Source of the DNA: Spirometra erinaceieuropaei
Lineage: Eukaryota > Platyhelminthes > Cestoda > Diphyllobothriidea > Diphyllobothriidae
Direction: 5' to 3'
DNA: 64,000 nt
Assembly: GCA_902702965.1 (NCBI GenBank)
Contig: CACRXP010000433.1
Coordinates: forward strand, 465,824 to 529,823
A program made the translations under genes and the position numbers. Of the stretch, positions 11,862 to 24,112 are shown in pieces (position 1 is the first letter of the stretch; each line of letters starts with the position of its first letter). A model generated the notes under the pieces. The model saw only the letters and a program-made list of their open reading frames with translations. It did not search any database and was not told the origin of the DNA.

Positions 11862-12148
11862 TCGCCTAGGGGGAGTAATTAGCCACGCGGGGAGCGCACA
11901 AGTGAACACTTTCCCAACTCCAGGGTCGGTGGGTCAGATGGTCGAGCAATCATCACACCAACATCTAACGCACGTGATGGAATTGCAGCAATTAACGAGG
12001 CGAGTGTCGGCCATCAAACAATTAGCACACCAAGTTCGACGATCGCGTATGAAGGGGGGGAACCGGGAATGTTCATAGGTATACGGTAGCATGGCGACGG
12101 CATTCTATAAATACTGCAGCCGCTTGTGCATGAACCACCCGTATCTGC

Positions 12149-12199
12149 TATTGTCTCTGATGATGAGTTCGAGCAGGAGTCCGAAACGTCAGGCCAATA
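12149..12199 (+). ncRNA. Hammerhead-like ribozyme motif (plus)
   Basis: TATTGTCT (12149-12156), CTGATGA (12157-12163), GAAA (12183-12186), GTC (12188-12190), then AGGCCAATA. Stem I pairs TATTGTCT with AGGCCAATA, with one mismatch and one G-U. Stem II is weaker than in the minus copy (one mismatch). The core matches the hammerhead consensus. Stem III is minimal. Confidence 0.45.
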
Positions 12200-12260
12200 A
12201 AACTCTTGTCTCAACGATCGTGTCTCTTTCTTCATGGGCAACTACGTTAGAGAGGTTTTT

Positions 12261-13251
12261 GACGGAAGGATGGATGTGAGGCAAGTTGTTGTGCGCAGGC
12301 AAGCTGCGAGAACAGGTGGGGCAAGTTAGAAAAACCTTACGAACACCGCGTGGCGGTCCTGCAGGCGTCTGGCGATGGACCTGCAAACCTCTGACCAGAT
12401 AAATGCACGGGTGGAAACTGCGGCCAAAGTGTGAAGGACAGCGGTTGACTTTTGTCTCTCGACAGATTAAACCTTGAGAGGACTGTTGAGAGCTCCAAAA
12501 GGATGGAACGTGATTCGACGACCCAGTCTTACTGAGGACGTGTAGGAGCGGGGGAGGGATTGGAAGTGTAGCCATTGAAGAAGCGCTGACAAGGTGACAG
12601 CCTTGTGCTTTTGCAACTTTGTGTGTAGAAATTGCCGCGCTGATTACGTTGGGAAGAATGTAGCCTTTCGAAGGTCTCGCTGGCTATAGAGGTTCAGGTT
12701 GCAACTGTCATCGATGTTGGTGCCCCCTGAGATACGGAATCAATATACCGTAGTCTGTCAGTTGTCAGTGACGGTAATTGAGGGTGCCACATACTGCACG
12801 ATCGCCGCCAAAAGATACCTGATGCAGAACGTATCCTTTGAGCTTGTAATTGGTAAGCGCTTATGACTTCGGTGAAGCCGTACTGCGATGGGACGGTCCT
12901 TGACAGACCGCAGTAGGGGAGGTTGCCTCCTGGCGATGTAACTGTGGCTGATCCTTCTTCAAACAACTGCTGCAAAACAATGCAAATTCTGCTCTTAATG
13001 CATCCACTTGTCCTTGTTCGGGCAAGCGAGCCTCAACGCAGTAATACCAACCTTATGTCAAGCCAGTCCAAAGAGGTCCTTTCCTTCCGGTCAGTTGTTC
13101 ATTAGATTGTTTAGAGGAAAAACTTCATTCTAGACTGCCAAATTGACTTTGGTCAGTCTGATGACAAAAAGAGAAATGGAGACTAGAATCACCGTTGTTT
13201 CTGTATTTTTTGGGTTTCGACCGCCTGTTTTATATCCAGTAGCCATGATCA
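12261..13251. other. No recognisable gene
   Basis: Small frames on both strands, including a 128-codon minus frame (12189-12575) without a recognised domain. Nothing else supported. Confidence 0.35.
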
Positions 13252-13563
13252 GGGTAAGATGTGGTTGTGTTGCTCCACCTGATGAACACAATACTTTCGG
13301 ATCAGGGTTTAGGGCTGCCGTTAAGGGTCAGAGTCAGGGTTAGGGCCTAGGTTTAAGGTTAGGGATTAGCGCAACTATTTCTCACTGATCCAAACCACAA
13401 CCGCGCATCCCCAATTGCTCTTTCATTTGTATACAATTGCTTGACCTCGTCGCCTGTGCGTTCCCCGGCCACAGCTTCAAAAACCCCTATTACCACCGGT
13501 CCCGTATTACAGGCAGCTGGGGTCTGTTTACCTCGGGTGGGACTACATAACCACATCTGACCA
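13252..13563 (+). mobile_element. Family D TIR element
   Basis: Left end GGTAAGATGTGGTTGTGTTG and right end CTACATAACCACATCTGACC are inverted repeats. Inside are a degenerate TTAGGG-like array (about 13305-13370) and the conserved D unit with CTTGACCTCGTCGCCTGTG. About 310 bp, without coding capacity. Confidence 0.75.
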
Positions 13564-15689
13564 CGATCAGCAGTGTAGATGGCTTGAATAGTTTGTTGTT
13601 AAAACACACTTTCTAATCCCTTTCCGTGAAGGATTAAGCCGTGCGACCTTGAATGGGACTATTTAAACATTTCAGACAGCTCCTGAATTTCACTACTGTT
13701 CACCGCCTATGGGATTGCATGGTTCTCTGTCCCCGTAGAGTATGTTGGGGAAATTGGAGATTATATAGTCGTGCAGATGATGAACGCACCCTGGAATTAA
13801 ACGCAAGACCACCGTCAGCATGTTTAATTTTTATTTTCGTGTCCAAATGCTGAAACTGCGAACGAGGCGCTAGCCAGTCCTTTCTTATATGCGAATTTTG
13901 CGGTCGGACATTCCCGTGTTCGTTTATCAGTCAATAAATCCATCTGCGTATATTCATCGTCATTAGATGTGTCGTGCACCGCGAGCCCGTCGAAGTATCG
14001 AATTTTGGCGGGGCAACTGTTATGATTCTTAGCCGTGGAATACTCCTTGCTACGGCGTTTTATCGATTTACAGATGTTCGCCGTAGGTAGCGATTGCCAA
14101 ATTCATATCCCTACCCACTGTCCTGCATAATTGTCTACCTGTCTCAGTTGATGTCCTCATTCCTCTGCTCGCTGGTGTGATTCCCTCGCTTATTGTGCGC
14201 ATGGCAACCTCGGTTCAGACTCAGCGAGAGACTAATTAGCATATTCACTTCGTTTGTTAAAAGCGCAGATCAGGACTTTCTGTTTTGCGTTCAAAAGGTG
14301 CCTGTAATGGCTGAAAACGCGGTGAATCTAAGGATGAGGTTCTCATTGTAAAAAATCAACAGCTTACGCACTCTCCCCCTTTCCTGGACAAGAAGGACGA
14401 ATTCGGAAAGGGTGCAGACTTTGAAACGGTAGGGGTCACGAACTTTGCGATAACCGATTCCTATTTTACGCGATATCAGCCTTTTTAACTGGGCAAAGGT
14501 TACCTGGGCGGCAATGAACGCCCTTCGATCCTTGCACAATGTTTCAAAGTGTCAAAACGTAGACGGCCGTTTGGTTTCTGAAATACCCCGTGCTGTGAGA
14601 AGTCCTTCCTTCAGGAAAAGACTTTTTTAGCCAAATCACACCTTGGGAAAGCGATAAGATTACGCCTTCACCAAATTCGCAATATCTGTCCGCTTCACAC
14701 AGTTGAATCTCATCTGATTTGGGCAGTCAACTATAATAGATTTTAATTGAAGATGGTCTTTCCAGAATATCATCAGCAATAGTTTCGAGACAGGGGACTA
14801 GCATTGGTTACGGTCACCTCCCGTGCAGTGTTTTATGGTTTTGTCACGGATTCCTCCAGGTGGACGAAAAACTTCAAAACTTTGAAAGACTTCAAAGAAA
14901 CCGCAGGAGAGGAGATTACAACTGGAAGCGCGGGCAATACAAGCTTTTCTTTATCGGAAAGGCAAGAGACAAAGACTTATTTGGCAGGTAGCATGAACTT
15001 TTAGACGGGTGAATAGCCATGTGGTAAACAATCCTTATCACACCAGGATTTGTTTTGCGATTCACGCTCTCCGAACTTATACTGCATCACCAAATGGAGG
15101 TCTCGAGGTTTCCAAAGGTTTTGTTGGATAAATAGCCCCTATAATGGACTGCGCTGGAGCAAAGTGTAGTCAGACTTGCTCACGACACGCGCTTATCGAG
15201 CAGTGTAGAGTCCGCAAATGAGTGGGATGTGGTGGCTCGCCTAGAGGTAGGGTATTATGTCTTACCCAATCAGCTGACAGTTTCGGACAGTCAGCTCATG
15301 ACGGGGCTGAGAATTAGGACTCCGGTCCATGACAAAATAGCACCTTCTAAACTATAATAGATCCTACGCGACGAGACGTCAAGAGTCGTGACTCGAAAAA
15401 ACTGCATCCCTCCCAGAACTGCGAGTTAGACTGCAATAGCTCCCTCTCATCGTAGCCTTCATGACACTTGCGCACGTGGGATCGGAGCCAATTTCAAAAA
15501 CAGCCTGCCACGTCTAGCGAGTATCTGTGTGGCACGCGCAGAGTGGCCGTTTGGTTTTGTCAGCTACCGCTCAAACGCCCACATCCGGTGATACTGATAC
15601 TGTCATGTAACCGGGACAAGGTGACCAAGAGGTCTGGGGGTGGGATTGATTCAGCGCAACTCTGCCTCACTATAATCTATTTCACGAGC
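13564..15689. other. No recognisable gene
   Basis: Unique-looking intronic sequence. Small open frames only. Confidence 0.35.
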
Positions 15690-16140
15690 AACCCGACAGT
15701 TCGATCGCCGTTACCGAAGATGTCCACCATGTGCTCCACAGCAGGATGAGAACAGGGACCGCGACTTGCGCAGCATCTACCGTACCTCGCCCTCCTCATC
15801 CAACACGTGAGCACGGCGTCAAGACACAGTCAAGAAGACCGGATGCGGGAGAGAGCACATGTGGTTGGCACGGTGAGGACCCGCGCCTAGGCGTGTCACC
15901 ACGCCCCGTGGTCCATACCACACACTGACCAGGATTTCATGCACTTAAAAAAACTGGAGACGGCTCGGAACCCAGTTGGTGCGGCCTGAGCCTGTACCTG
16001 CACTCACAACCACATCCCGAATATTGGCATCTGTTATGGTTGCGCATTCCCGATCAACGCCTGCCGAACTCCGGCCTAATCCTTATGCGGTCTATCACAT
16101 CCCCTACGTGGCCTGTTTTAGGGACAAAGTTGTCTAGCCC
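15690..16140 (+). repeat. Family E repeat, plus
   Basis: CCGACAGTTCGATCGCCG, then GATGTCCACCATGTGCTCC, CTTGCGCAGCATCTAC, GTCAAGAAGACCGGA and the distal GATTTCA / GGCATCTGTTATGG words, in the same order as the copies at 8047 and 41262. Confidence 0.65.
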
Positions 16141-16689
16141 ACACTCCGTAGAGCACAGGGTGGATGTCATCGCCTACAAAATACCTACCAAAATATGGCC
16201 GGTGTGTCCATTTTTGTGAGAAAACTACAAAAGCATTCTTGAATGGAGGTTGTTCCCGCCATTGAGATTTCAACTGCCTTGACAGTCATTGACGCCTACT
16301 ATTAACTTGTCTTTTCCATGCGGCGGCCTCTCGTCTTTGTTTTTCTGGCCTCTGTTCCTATCTGGAATGCGACATGCATACTGATATTGTAGTGCAACAA
16401 ACACCGGTATAAAATCTGCAGTGAAGCAACGCCACCTGCAACATTTCTTTATCGACAGCACTACGCACAGCTTTTTAGCATCTTAGTGTTAATGTGTAAC
16501 CGCACCTGCTCCGCATTTTATTCGGCTACTCCCGAATCGGGGCTGGATAACTCCGCTATCTTGGACGGCGTGTTGCGCTTCCTGCTGACCTGTGTAAACA
16601 ACGTTGAAATGGTCGCAAGCAGGGTTTCCACCCAGTTCCTTCCCTACGCAAAAAACCGTTACCACTTCTTAGGTGCATAATACAATTAC

Positions 16690-16972
16690 GACGGAATGAC
16701 ATTAACGACAGACAAGGGAAGCTGGAATGATCATTTCTGGCTTATTAGCCGTTGTCAGCCGGTCGTACCCAACTCCGGAGTTTGGAACACCTGGGGCTCG
16801 ATCCCGCGACCTGTTAGTTAGAAGTCCAGCGCCTTTAACCACTTAGCCACGGGCTCGTTGTCCTGTCGGTTGCGTTTGGGAATATACAATGGAAGAGGGG
16901 AACTCACCGATCATTTCTACGGAACTCACTCGTCCAGTTGTGCCTTACGGGCTCTCTCTCTCGAGCCCAAAA
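16690..16972 (-). repeat. Family B SINE, minus
   Basis: In the plus reading: GACAAGGGAAGCTGG, CATTTCTGGCTTATTAGCCG, then a reversed tRNA-like head (GGCTCGATCCCGCGACC; TAACCACTTAGCCACGGGC) and a tail ending in CTCTCGAGCCC. On the minus strand this is a tRNA-derived SINE with A and B boxes. It matches the copies at 27580, 60712 and, inverted, 60962. Confidence 0.7.
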
Positions 16973-17333
16973 CTGTGACATGTGTTATTGCACCTCCGGG
17001 GCTGCACTTTCGTCTGTCAATCGGTCAAAGTAAGCGTGCACAAAACGCCTACACCAACAAAGAAGTCAACTGTAGAGTGGGAAGGGCGCCGATTTGGGGA
17101 AACCGTTTCCAAGCTTTGCGGGCGCAACTCTCACTGCCAGCTGCCAGAACAGCAGTCTGGTTCAAACCTCCACCAGCTCCGTGGGGAGGACGAGCAATGA
17201 GATGAATTTTTTGGTAAATAATACCCATAAAGCAGTGGCTCAAAGTATACGAGAAATTCCTAACTACGTTTCTGTAAGCGAATGCGTGCAGACGAGGAAA
17301 TACTCTGGGCTGCTTGCATCCCAAGCTATGTTG

Positions 17334-18268
17334 AGTGGCCGATCTCATGAAATGTTGACCGAAATTTTGAAAGGCGTTTTCGATTAGGAAGGATTACTAA
17401 GGTGGGGTTGTAATATTGGTTATCATGCGACATACTCCTATAGTATTTCGGATCCGCTAGGATGTCTGCCTTTGAATGCACTCCATTTCGACCTCCTGTG
17501 GAAACTGCACTCGGCAAAAATGGCCACTTACATAGTATGCACTTTTCACATTGATTTTTGATTATCCCATAAATGCATACATATTGAAAGCATGCCTAAA
17601 AAAATTCTTTCTTTTACTCGTTTGGTAGCAAATCGCGTCAACTTCGCATTTTATACCCGAAGACATAGTATATTAAGGTTTTAAAAGATTTTCTAATTAT
17701 GAGCTTTTTAAGACCGTACAACGTCCTGTCCGTTTATCAATTCTCCTCACGAAATGTACAGCTTAGTCCGCATCCATTGCGAAATTTTACAAAACCTATA
17801 TGGTATCTTTTTGAAGGCATAAAGGAGTATATGATTTTTCTTACGCGGAAAGCATGCACCTTATAGTCTGAAATCGCTGAACGTTAATGAAACGCATGAT
17901 CATGCTTGACATTTTTCGGGAATTGGTAAACTTTTTTAAAACATAAGAAAAATGCGAAGAGGACGTGATTTTCTACCAAACGAGTAAAAGAAAGCATATT
18001 TCTGTGTATGTTTTCTATCTGGATGTATGAGGTCATCAAAAATCAATGTGAAAATTGCATGCTCCATAAATAGCCACTTTTGACTGAGTGCAGTTTCTAC
18101 AGGAGGTCAGGAAGAAGTGCATCCAAGGGCCGACATTCTGGCGAGTCCAAAATATTATAGGATCGTGCCGCATGATAATCAATATTACAACCCCAACAAA
18201 GTAATCCTTCCTAATCGAAAACGCATTTCAGAATTTTGGCCAACATTTCATGAGATCGCTCACTCAGT
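17334..18268. mobile_element. Family C palindromic fold-back element (subfamily C')
   Basis: The left arm begins GTGGCCGATCTCATGAAATG and the right arm ends CATTTCATGAGATCGCTCAC. Each segment of the left arm (CCTAATCGAAAACG-type, tgc-rich block, CATTGATTTTTGAT) reappears inverted in the right arm, so the whole of about 930 bp can fold into one long hairpin. No transposase frame. Related to 35831-36622 and 41890-42743. Confidence 0.75.
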
Positions 18269-19897
18269 GTTCATTTTGCGAGTGTTCAGAATCAAGCCAC
18301 CCTGCACATAAAGCTGATTCCGGACCTCGGATGAAGCTGACGGCGTTCAAAGAACGTGAAATTGGTACACCGTGTTGCTGTTTCCTTTTCTCTCTAAACA
18401 CTGGCTCAGATACTGGTGTGATTTTCAATTAGAATAACAAGATAGACACAGCAGCGCCCCTGAAATGTTGTTGATAACCTCAAAATGCAACAGATAAAAT
18501 GACTCCTAAGTACCGAGGAAAGGTAATTAGTGCCCTGTGATTATTCGAGCCCGAACCTCGAGACCTTCGGATGAAAAATAATTTCGGCATAGAAACCTTT
18601 TACAGTACAAAATCTTGCTCTTTTGGGATTGTCCGATTATCCATCCTTAAGTGGCTACTGTCTTTAAATCTTGGTAATTTTGAAAAAAAGAACACCTACT
18701 TTTCGAAACAGCCAAGGATCCTTTTTTGCGGAAGAGTTTGTAACAACAGGTCCACTCTGCCACTTCAGGCCACAGGCACTTTTCGGCGTCAAATGCCGCC
18801 CTTTGGCATGCGGTGGGAGGCAGGGTGATGTGGGCGGAGCAGGCCAAAGGCCGTCGATTCAAGCGCAGTGAGCGTGGCAGTCGTCTTTGTCACCGAGGCG
18901 CATTTATCCGCCTTCCGCGAGCGTCTCATGACCTCTCGCGGACACGCATCTCGGTTTCCTCTGAACGGTCCGATTTCTGTGCGAGAACAGCTAGGCTGAG
19001 TGACCTAGTTTTGCCGGACCAGATCAATCTCGGCGGAATTTGTTACACACTGCTACTATGACCTCATTAATGCTTGAGCAACTTTTTGCGGTTTGGCGTG
19101 GTTACGGGGTTAGGAAGGCTTCAAGGCTAGGAAGAATGCGATCAGATGGTTAAATTGTCAACGCAGCCGCTCGCTGGCTTGCCAACAAATAACTCGTGGT
19201 CTTTTTTTCACTATATAGCGCGTGACCCTCCTTTTCGCCCAAAAAATGATTACCACTAACGGCTGCCCAGCTTCATCCATCACCATTTGGGTAATGGCTG
19301 AGATTAGACAGAAACAAATTAACGGTCGTTCTTGAATTCGATTGGAGGAATTTCAGACTTTTGGTCCCCTTTCGAATTAGGCTTCTGCTGGATTAATCTG
19401 CACCTCGAAACCTCTACTGGACAAAACAGTCGTGCTTGCTTCGCGTACTTTGTAGGGGGAGTTATTTTTAATTCTGCGTTGTGCGCGCAGCGCCCATGGT
19501 AATCAACGTCACCTAAATGGAAAGATGCCCACTTTCACCGCCCCCCTCTTTGGCATCGCATGATAATGTGTCCACCAAATCTTGATGTACTACCCAGCCC
19601 TTGAGAGTATTGTCAGGGTTATGAGTTCCACACCCCAGAAGTGTAATTGGTCAGTTCAAGGTCGTTTCGAGTGGGTTGGGCAAGTAATAACGCCTGTTTC
19701 CCATGTGTTTTCATGGATTGCACAGTTTAAGGTTTGGTTATTGGGCATTATTTACTCTTATTCTACTCATGGTCGAACGGGATAATAGTCTGACCCATGT
19801 TTCGCCAAACTAACGGAAGCCTGAAAATGGAGCCTTCTCATATCTGCTTTAACTCAACCTTGCTTTCTGTTTAGCTGCGATTTGAAAAGACTGTGGG
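18269..19897. other. No recognisable gene
   Basis: Short frames only. The GC-rich stretch near 18770-18970 has overlapping frames but no domain. Confidence 0.35.
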
Positions 19898-19950
19898 ATG
19901 GGAAGGAGGAGGGAGAGGGAGGGAGGGAGGAAGGGAGGGGAAGAGAGAAG
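19898..19950. repeat. GGGA-type purine tract
   Basis: About 50 bp of G/A only, in GGGA and GGA units. Simple repeat. Confidence 0.8.
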
Positions 19951-20179
19951 CTGGCGACGATGCGTAGGGCAGTGGATGCATTTACCAGCAGGTTCAGTCC
20001 TTGCCCCTACCTACGTCCAGTAGTGCGAATTACTTGCTTTCATAAAGATAGAAATAGCAGGCTGTTCATGCGAAGGAGGCCCTATTACTGGGACGTACAT
20101 TCTCCTCAGCTGATGCTTACGGTGACAGGCTGGAACTCTTCAGCAAAACAGCAACAGACGGGGGTTTTCTATCACCTCA

Positions 20180-20280
20180 TTCCTTTTGACCCAACTCGTT
20201 GGGATTCGAACCCAACGCCCTAGCCACCTGAGCTACGAGGCTCCACTGGAAGACGCGAGTTTAATCACATTTGGGTCACA
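20180..20280 (-). repeat. Family A element, minus
   Basis: Reversed tRNA-like head: GGGATTCGAACCCAACGCCC then TAGCCACCTGAGCTACGAGG. It is followed on the plus strand by the reversed leader word TTAATCACATTTGGGTCAC, which also flanks the copy at 52145. The variable middle is missing, making this the shortest copy. Confidence 0.6.
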
Positions 20281-22237
20281 CATTCACTCTGTCTCTTCCG
20301 ACGCCTGGAGTGTTCGGTTTTCGGCCTCCGAAGCAAAGCGTACAAAAGAGCTCCCTCCCTCTCTATCAAATACGCCGGACAAAATACTGCACTAGACTCA
20401 GACTTTGATACTTCTCCGCCACCGACGGATTTGCATAGATTCCTCGGATAATCAGCTACAAGCAACGTTCGCATCCAATTTAGGGTGCTGGCTGCTGTGC
20501 CGGTTGGAACTAATGAACCCCAAAAAATCCCCTGAACACCTGCCCGCCCACTCGCCTAAATAGACTGTTTTCGGAACTCGTATCGGTTAAACCCGCTTTT
20601 TATGAGGTCAGAGTTCCGCCTCCCCCCACCCCGCCTTCCGTCGCCCCGGCAAATACACACTAGGTAGGGCGGATGACTCACGGTAAGCTGGGAGGAGGGG
20701 GGAGGGGTGGGTGCGGTGTGAATGGTGAGGTCAGACTTGGCGCTCGTTTAGACCTGGCGCAATGCCGTGGACGCACGCTCGAGCAGAAGCCCCGTGAAAA
20801 TGGCATGACTACACTTCAATCCTTGCAACTACTCGCTGCTCGCCCTCGCCTCGAGGCGGCACCGAAACGCATTCGGGGCGGGAAAGCGCGTGGGCTCTGC
20901 ATGCTTACTAGCCGACCTGACACTGCGTCGTGGGCTTGCGTGACCACGTTCCATTACTGTGCGGCATCTAGTCGGCTTCCGACACACGGTCTCCCTGCTG
21001 CCGACAGTCACACACGCACAATCATTCACCCAGTTGGGCGGATGGTTGCGAATGCAAATACTGTTGTAATGTTCGATTTTCCCCGGCCTCAACGCTACTC
21101 AACCCTTCTGCCGCATGAACTGATATCAGTGCGTAGCCTCTCAAGTGGATACCTCCATTTTTCCTAGGTTCCTTCCTTCATTTTTTCTCCGCTGACTCCT
21201 CCCCATCCCTCCTACACTCGTTTCCGATGCCCTCTTCTAATTTTGTTCGTTTAAAACTCTTCTTATCTGTCGTTCATCCACTTAAGTTCACGTTTTCATC
21301 TTTTAGGCGCCGTTCATTTCCGTTCTGTTTCCTGTCGCCTATCTAATCTTCACCTTCCCCTTCGTCCTCCTTCCAGCCTTAAGAATGCTTAGCCTAGGGG
21401 GCAACAACGCTTCATAACAAATTAGGCTACTCCTTTAGATTTTCAGGGTTATGGTTGGTGCGAATCAAAGATCGGCCGCATGCGTTCTTCGGCCGACGAC
21501 CACTGATTATGCTATAATTGGGGTTTGGGTGGAGTATGGGGAGGATGTACTTATTTCCACTTCTCCGAAATCCCTTACGAGCCGTATTTTAGAGAACGCG
21601 ACCGCACTTCTACGAGCTTTCGTTGGGGACTGTGGACATAACCCGTTCATGTTGGCATTATGACCTTCTTTGGAGGCATTATCAACCCATTGTCGCGCCA
21701 CATGCAACCAATGAAATCCGGTCGAGTCCGATCTGGATCCCATCCCGTTGCAAAGGCGATCAACAGCGCAACTGACGTGAATAAAATGTCGTCCGCTTTC
21801 TGTTTGGCCTTGCTGCTAGTTGTGTTTATATCTCTTCTGGTATCCCTCTCCTAAGCCTCATTCAGTCGACAAATCACAATGCTCGGACCTGGAGGTCGGA
21901 GAGAGGGGGGGGGGGAGGGGCAAGCGCTGTGGTGGAAGGAATTTGCGTTTGGGTTTCCCCGTGCCTTTCTCCTGATGCCTTTCTATGATGGATGAGAAGT
22001 GTGTACTATGCCTATGGGCCGCCGCCCGTCCTCCTCATCTTCACAAGTACCTGTAAACAATATCAAGTCGATTAGCATAGGGGGTCAATGGGGACTGGTC
22101 AACACTTGTATATGAGGAAAAACTGTAAGCAGATAACGGGGTTAGTAAAGGCACCTGACAGATATCGCGCCAAGGCACGGACATAGGCACATAGCGCATT
22201 TTGAATCCTTCATATGACCCAATTGGGAAAAATTCTG
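20281..22237. other. No supported gene; GC-rich frames and G-run
   Basis: A 164-codon plus frame (20673-21167) lies in GC-rich DNA with a long overlapping minus frame. I recognise no domain and see no splice context, so I leave it uncalled. A G run lies at 21905-21918. Confidence 0.35.
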
Positions 22238-22660
22238 TGGTCTGGATGGGATTCGAGCCCACGACAGCAAGGACAAGCTATGAGCACAGCCAACCCTCTA
22301 ACCATCCCAGTTACGAGGCTCTGACAAGAACCACGAGGCTAACGTACTCTCACAACCTATTGCGACCCATGGTACCCACGAATTCTGCTACTGTAGACTA
22401 ATTTCCCAAGAAAGATTTCCTAGCCAATCAATCTAGCATCCACCAGATGCCTATCAGGCTCAAATTGTAATCAGACGTTTTGGCAGATTTGATCGGCGGA
22501 TTCTTCGCATCTGAGTATGTTTGGCGAGCAACGTGACCTAAATGTGATTGAGCCCATGGCTCTTAGTCGGCGCCTCGTAGCTGAGGTGGTAAGAGCGTTG
22601 TCTTTGCTTGAGCTTCACACTCGCTGCCGTTGGTTCGAATCCCACAGAGGGTGTCTCTTG
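22238..22660. mobile_element. Family A divergent pair (tRNA-like heads back to back)
   Basis: A minus-strand tRNA-like head (22238-22325; GGGATTCGAGCCCACGAC ... TACGAGGC) and a plus-strand head (22570-22660; GCCTCGTAGCTGAGGTGG ... GGTTCGAATCCCACAGAGG) are separated by about 245 bp of leader sequence. The leader includes TCTAGCATCCACCAGATG and GCAACGTGACCTAAATGTG. The same minus/leader/plus order occurs at 52145-52545. Confidence 0.6.
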
Positions 22661-22664
22661 TTTC

Positions 22665-22955
22665 TGTGAAAGCCTGGTTCGCCGTGCGCGGACGAGGCGT
22701 GTGTGTCAAGCGTAGACGGGTTGTTTAATTTTGTAAACCCCTGCACCCGAGCCCGCATCCGGTCGTCCTGGCTGTGTCTCACCAGCGGTTTCAGTTGGGG
22801 ACGGAGCAGGAGAGAGTGAGGCAGAGGCATTGCAAGTCCGCCTCACAGTAAATTAATTAACGCGCATGTCACCGTCCTGAGCCCACACTGCGCTGTGAGG
22901 TACAGAGACGCATTGCCGTTTGCGACGGTCAAACTGACGATGGCCGTCGAGCCCT
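22665..22955 (-). repeat. Family E repeat fragment, minus
   Basis: Shares GCCTGGTTCG / CGTAGACGGGTTGTTTA, GTGAGGCAGAGGCATTGC and AATTAACGCGCATGTCACC with the minus E copies at 43215 and 29740. Internal part missing or diverged. Confidence 0.5.
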
Positions 22956-23309
22956 CATCCACCAAGGCCTTCCTTATCTGTCAGTAGGGGTCGAACTGCC
23001 ATCCACCTTTGTAAAGTTCATTCGCGCCATTCCCTAGTTTACCTGATTCGTCAGCCTGTTTTTTCCTCTCCTCCGTCTGCTCCAGTTTTTGCAAGCAATC
23101 ACCACCACAATTATCCATTCCTACACAGTGTACTATCGTTAGTCGGACTTTGTATGTTTGTTCATGTAAACTCGCACGTGGCTCACTCATATGCTCAAAA
23201 GTACACTCTCTGGCTTGGCGTCACACCAGGCCTAGAACCTGCCGCCGGCACACACACACACTGATTTCCATCAGTGATCGTCGCATCAACTCCGTGCCTC
23301 TAACCCGCT

Positions 23310-23372
23310 ATCCGCCCCCCCCCCCCCCCNNNNNNNNNNNNNNNNNNNNNNNNNNNNNNNNNNNNNNNNNNN
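23310..23372. other. Poly-C run and assembly gap
   Basis: A run of 15 C (23315-23329) runs directly into 43 unknown bases (23330-23372). The gap is of unknown true length. Confidence 0.95.
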
Positions 23373-23785
23373 TTCGACGCCACAGCGAAACGGCTGCTCG
23401 CCTAGCCGTTGTTTGCCGCGTCCCCGTATCCCTAAAAGAAAGTTTCTGTTGCCTAATCGGCGCTCGACCGGCTGTGAAATACTCGATAGCAAAACCTCCA
23501 AGATATGCAATAGGCACACAGGCTTTGCGAGGTGATGCAGACTAACATTCGCCATTAGAAACCGGGTGCTCCTTTGGCTGGCTGCCAAGATTCTCCGTCT
23601 TTCATTCAGCCAGTCTGGAAAAGGGGCATCCTTGGAAGTCTCCACCAAATTTACATATTTCGTAGACAATATGCGCAATTCCGCGTTTTCTCTCCAAATC
23701 CACCCCGCCAGTGGCCGTTTGATTACACAAGTATGTGCATGAGTCACACGGGAACTCAATCAATTTAGTAGCCTAAACAAATCTC

Positions 23786-24092
23786 GGACAGATGTGGTTA
23801 TGTAGGCCCACCTGAAGTAAACAAACCCCAGCCACCTGTGATACGGCACCGGTGGTAATAGGGGCTTTTACAGGTGGGTTCGGAGAACGCAAAGGCGACG
23901 AGGTCAAGTAATTGAATGTAAAAGAAAAAACTATTGGGAATGGACGGTTGTACTTTGAGTGGTTGAGAAATATTTGCCCTAACCCCTAACCCTAACACCA
24001 AGTCCTAATCCCTAACCCTCACGTCTAACCCTAACCCGAACCCCAACAGTAATGTGTACATCATGTGGGGGCTACAAAACCATATCTTACCA
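23786..24092 (-). mobile_element. Family D TIR element, minus
   Basis: Left end GGACAGATGTGGTTATGTAGG and right end GCTACAAAACCATATCTTACC are inverted repeats. The internal array is the reversed form, CCCTAACCCTAAC-type (about 23970-24050), next to the conserved D unit in reverse. It ends about 20 bp before a family C element begins. Confidence 0.75.
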
Positions 24093-24112
24093 AAACCGGT
24101 ATCGTGTAATCT

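Larger units (their letters stand above)
11797..12260. mobile_element. Penelope-like terminal sequence with divergent hammerhead-like motifs
   Basis: The two ends carry the same kind of motif in opposite orientation. On the minus strand at 11818-11861: CTGATGA core (complement of 11850-11856), stem II GGGTT/AATCC, GAAA (complement of 11827-11830). On the plus strand at 12149-12199: CTGATGA 12157-12163, GAAA 12183-12186, GTC 12188-12190. Penelope-like retroelements are known to carry hammerhead motifs in their terminal repeats. No reverse transcriptase or GIY-YIG frame is visible between the motifs, so this would be a degenerate or non-autonomous remnant. Confidence 0.5.

Noticed and set aside
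20673..21167. Plus-strand frame of 164 codons
   Set aside because: GC-rich sequence gives long chance frames on both strands here. No recognisable domain, no splice pair in phase with neighbouring exons, and unusual composition for a protein.
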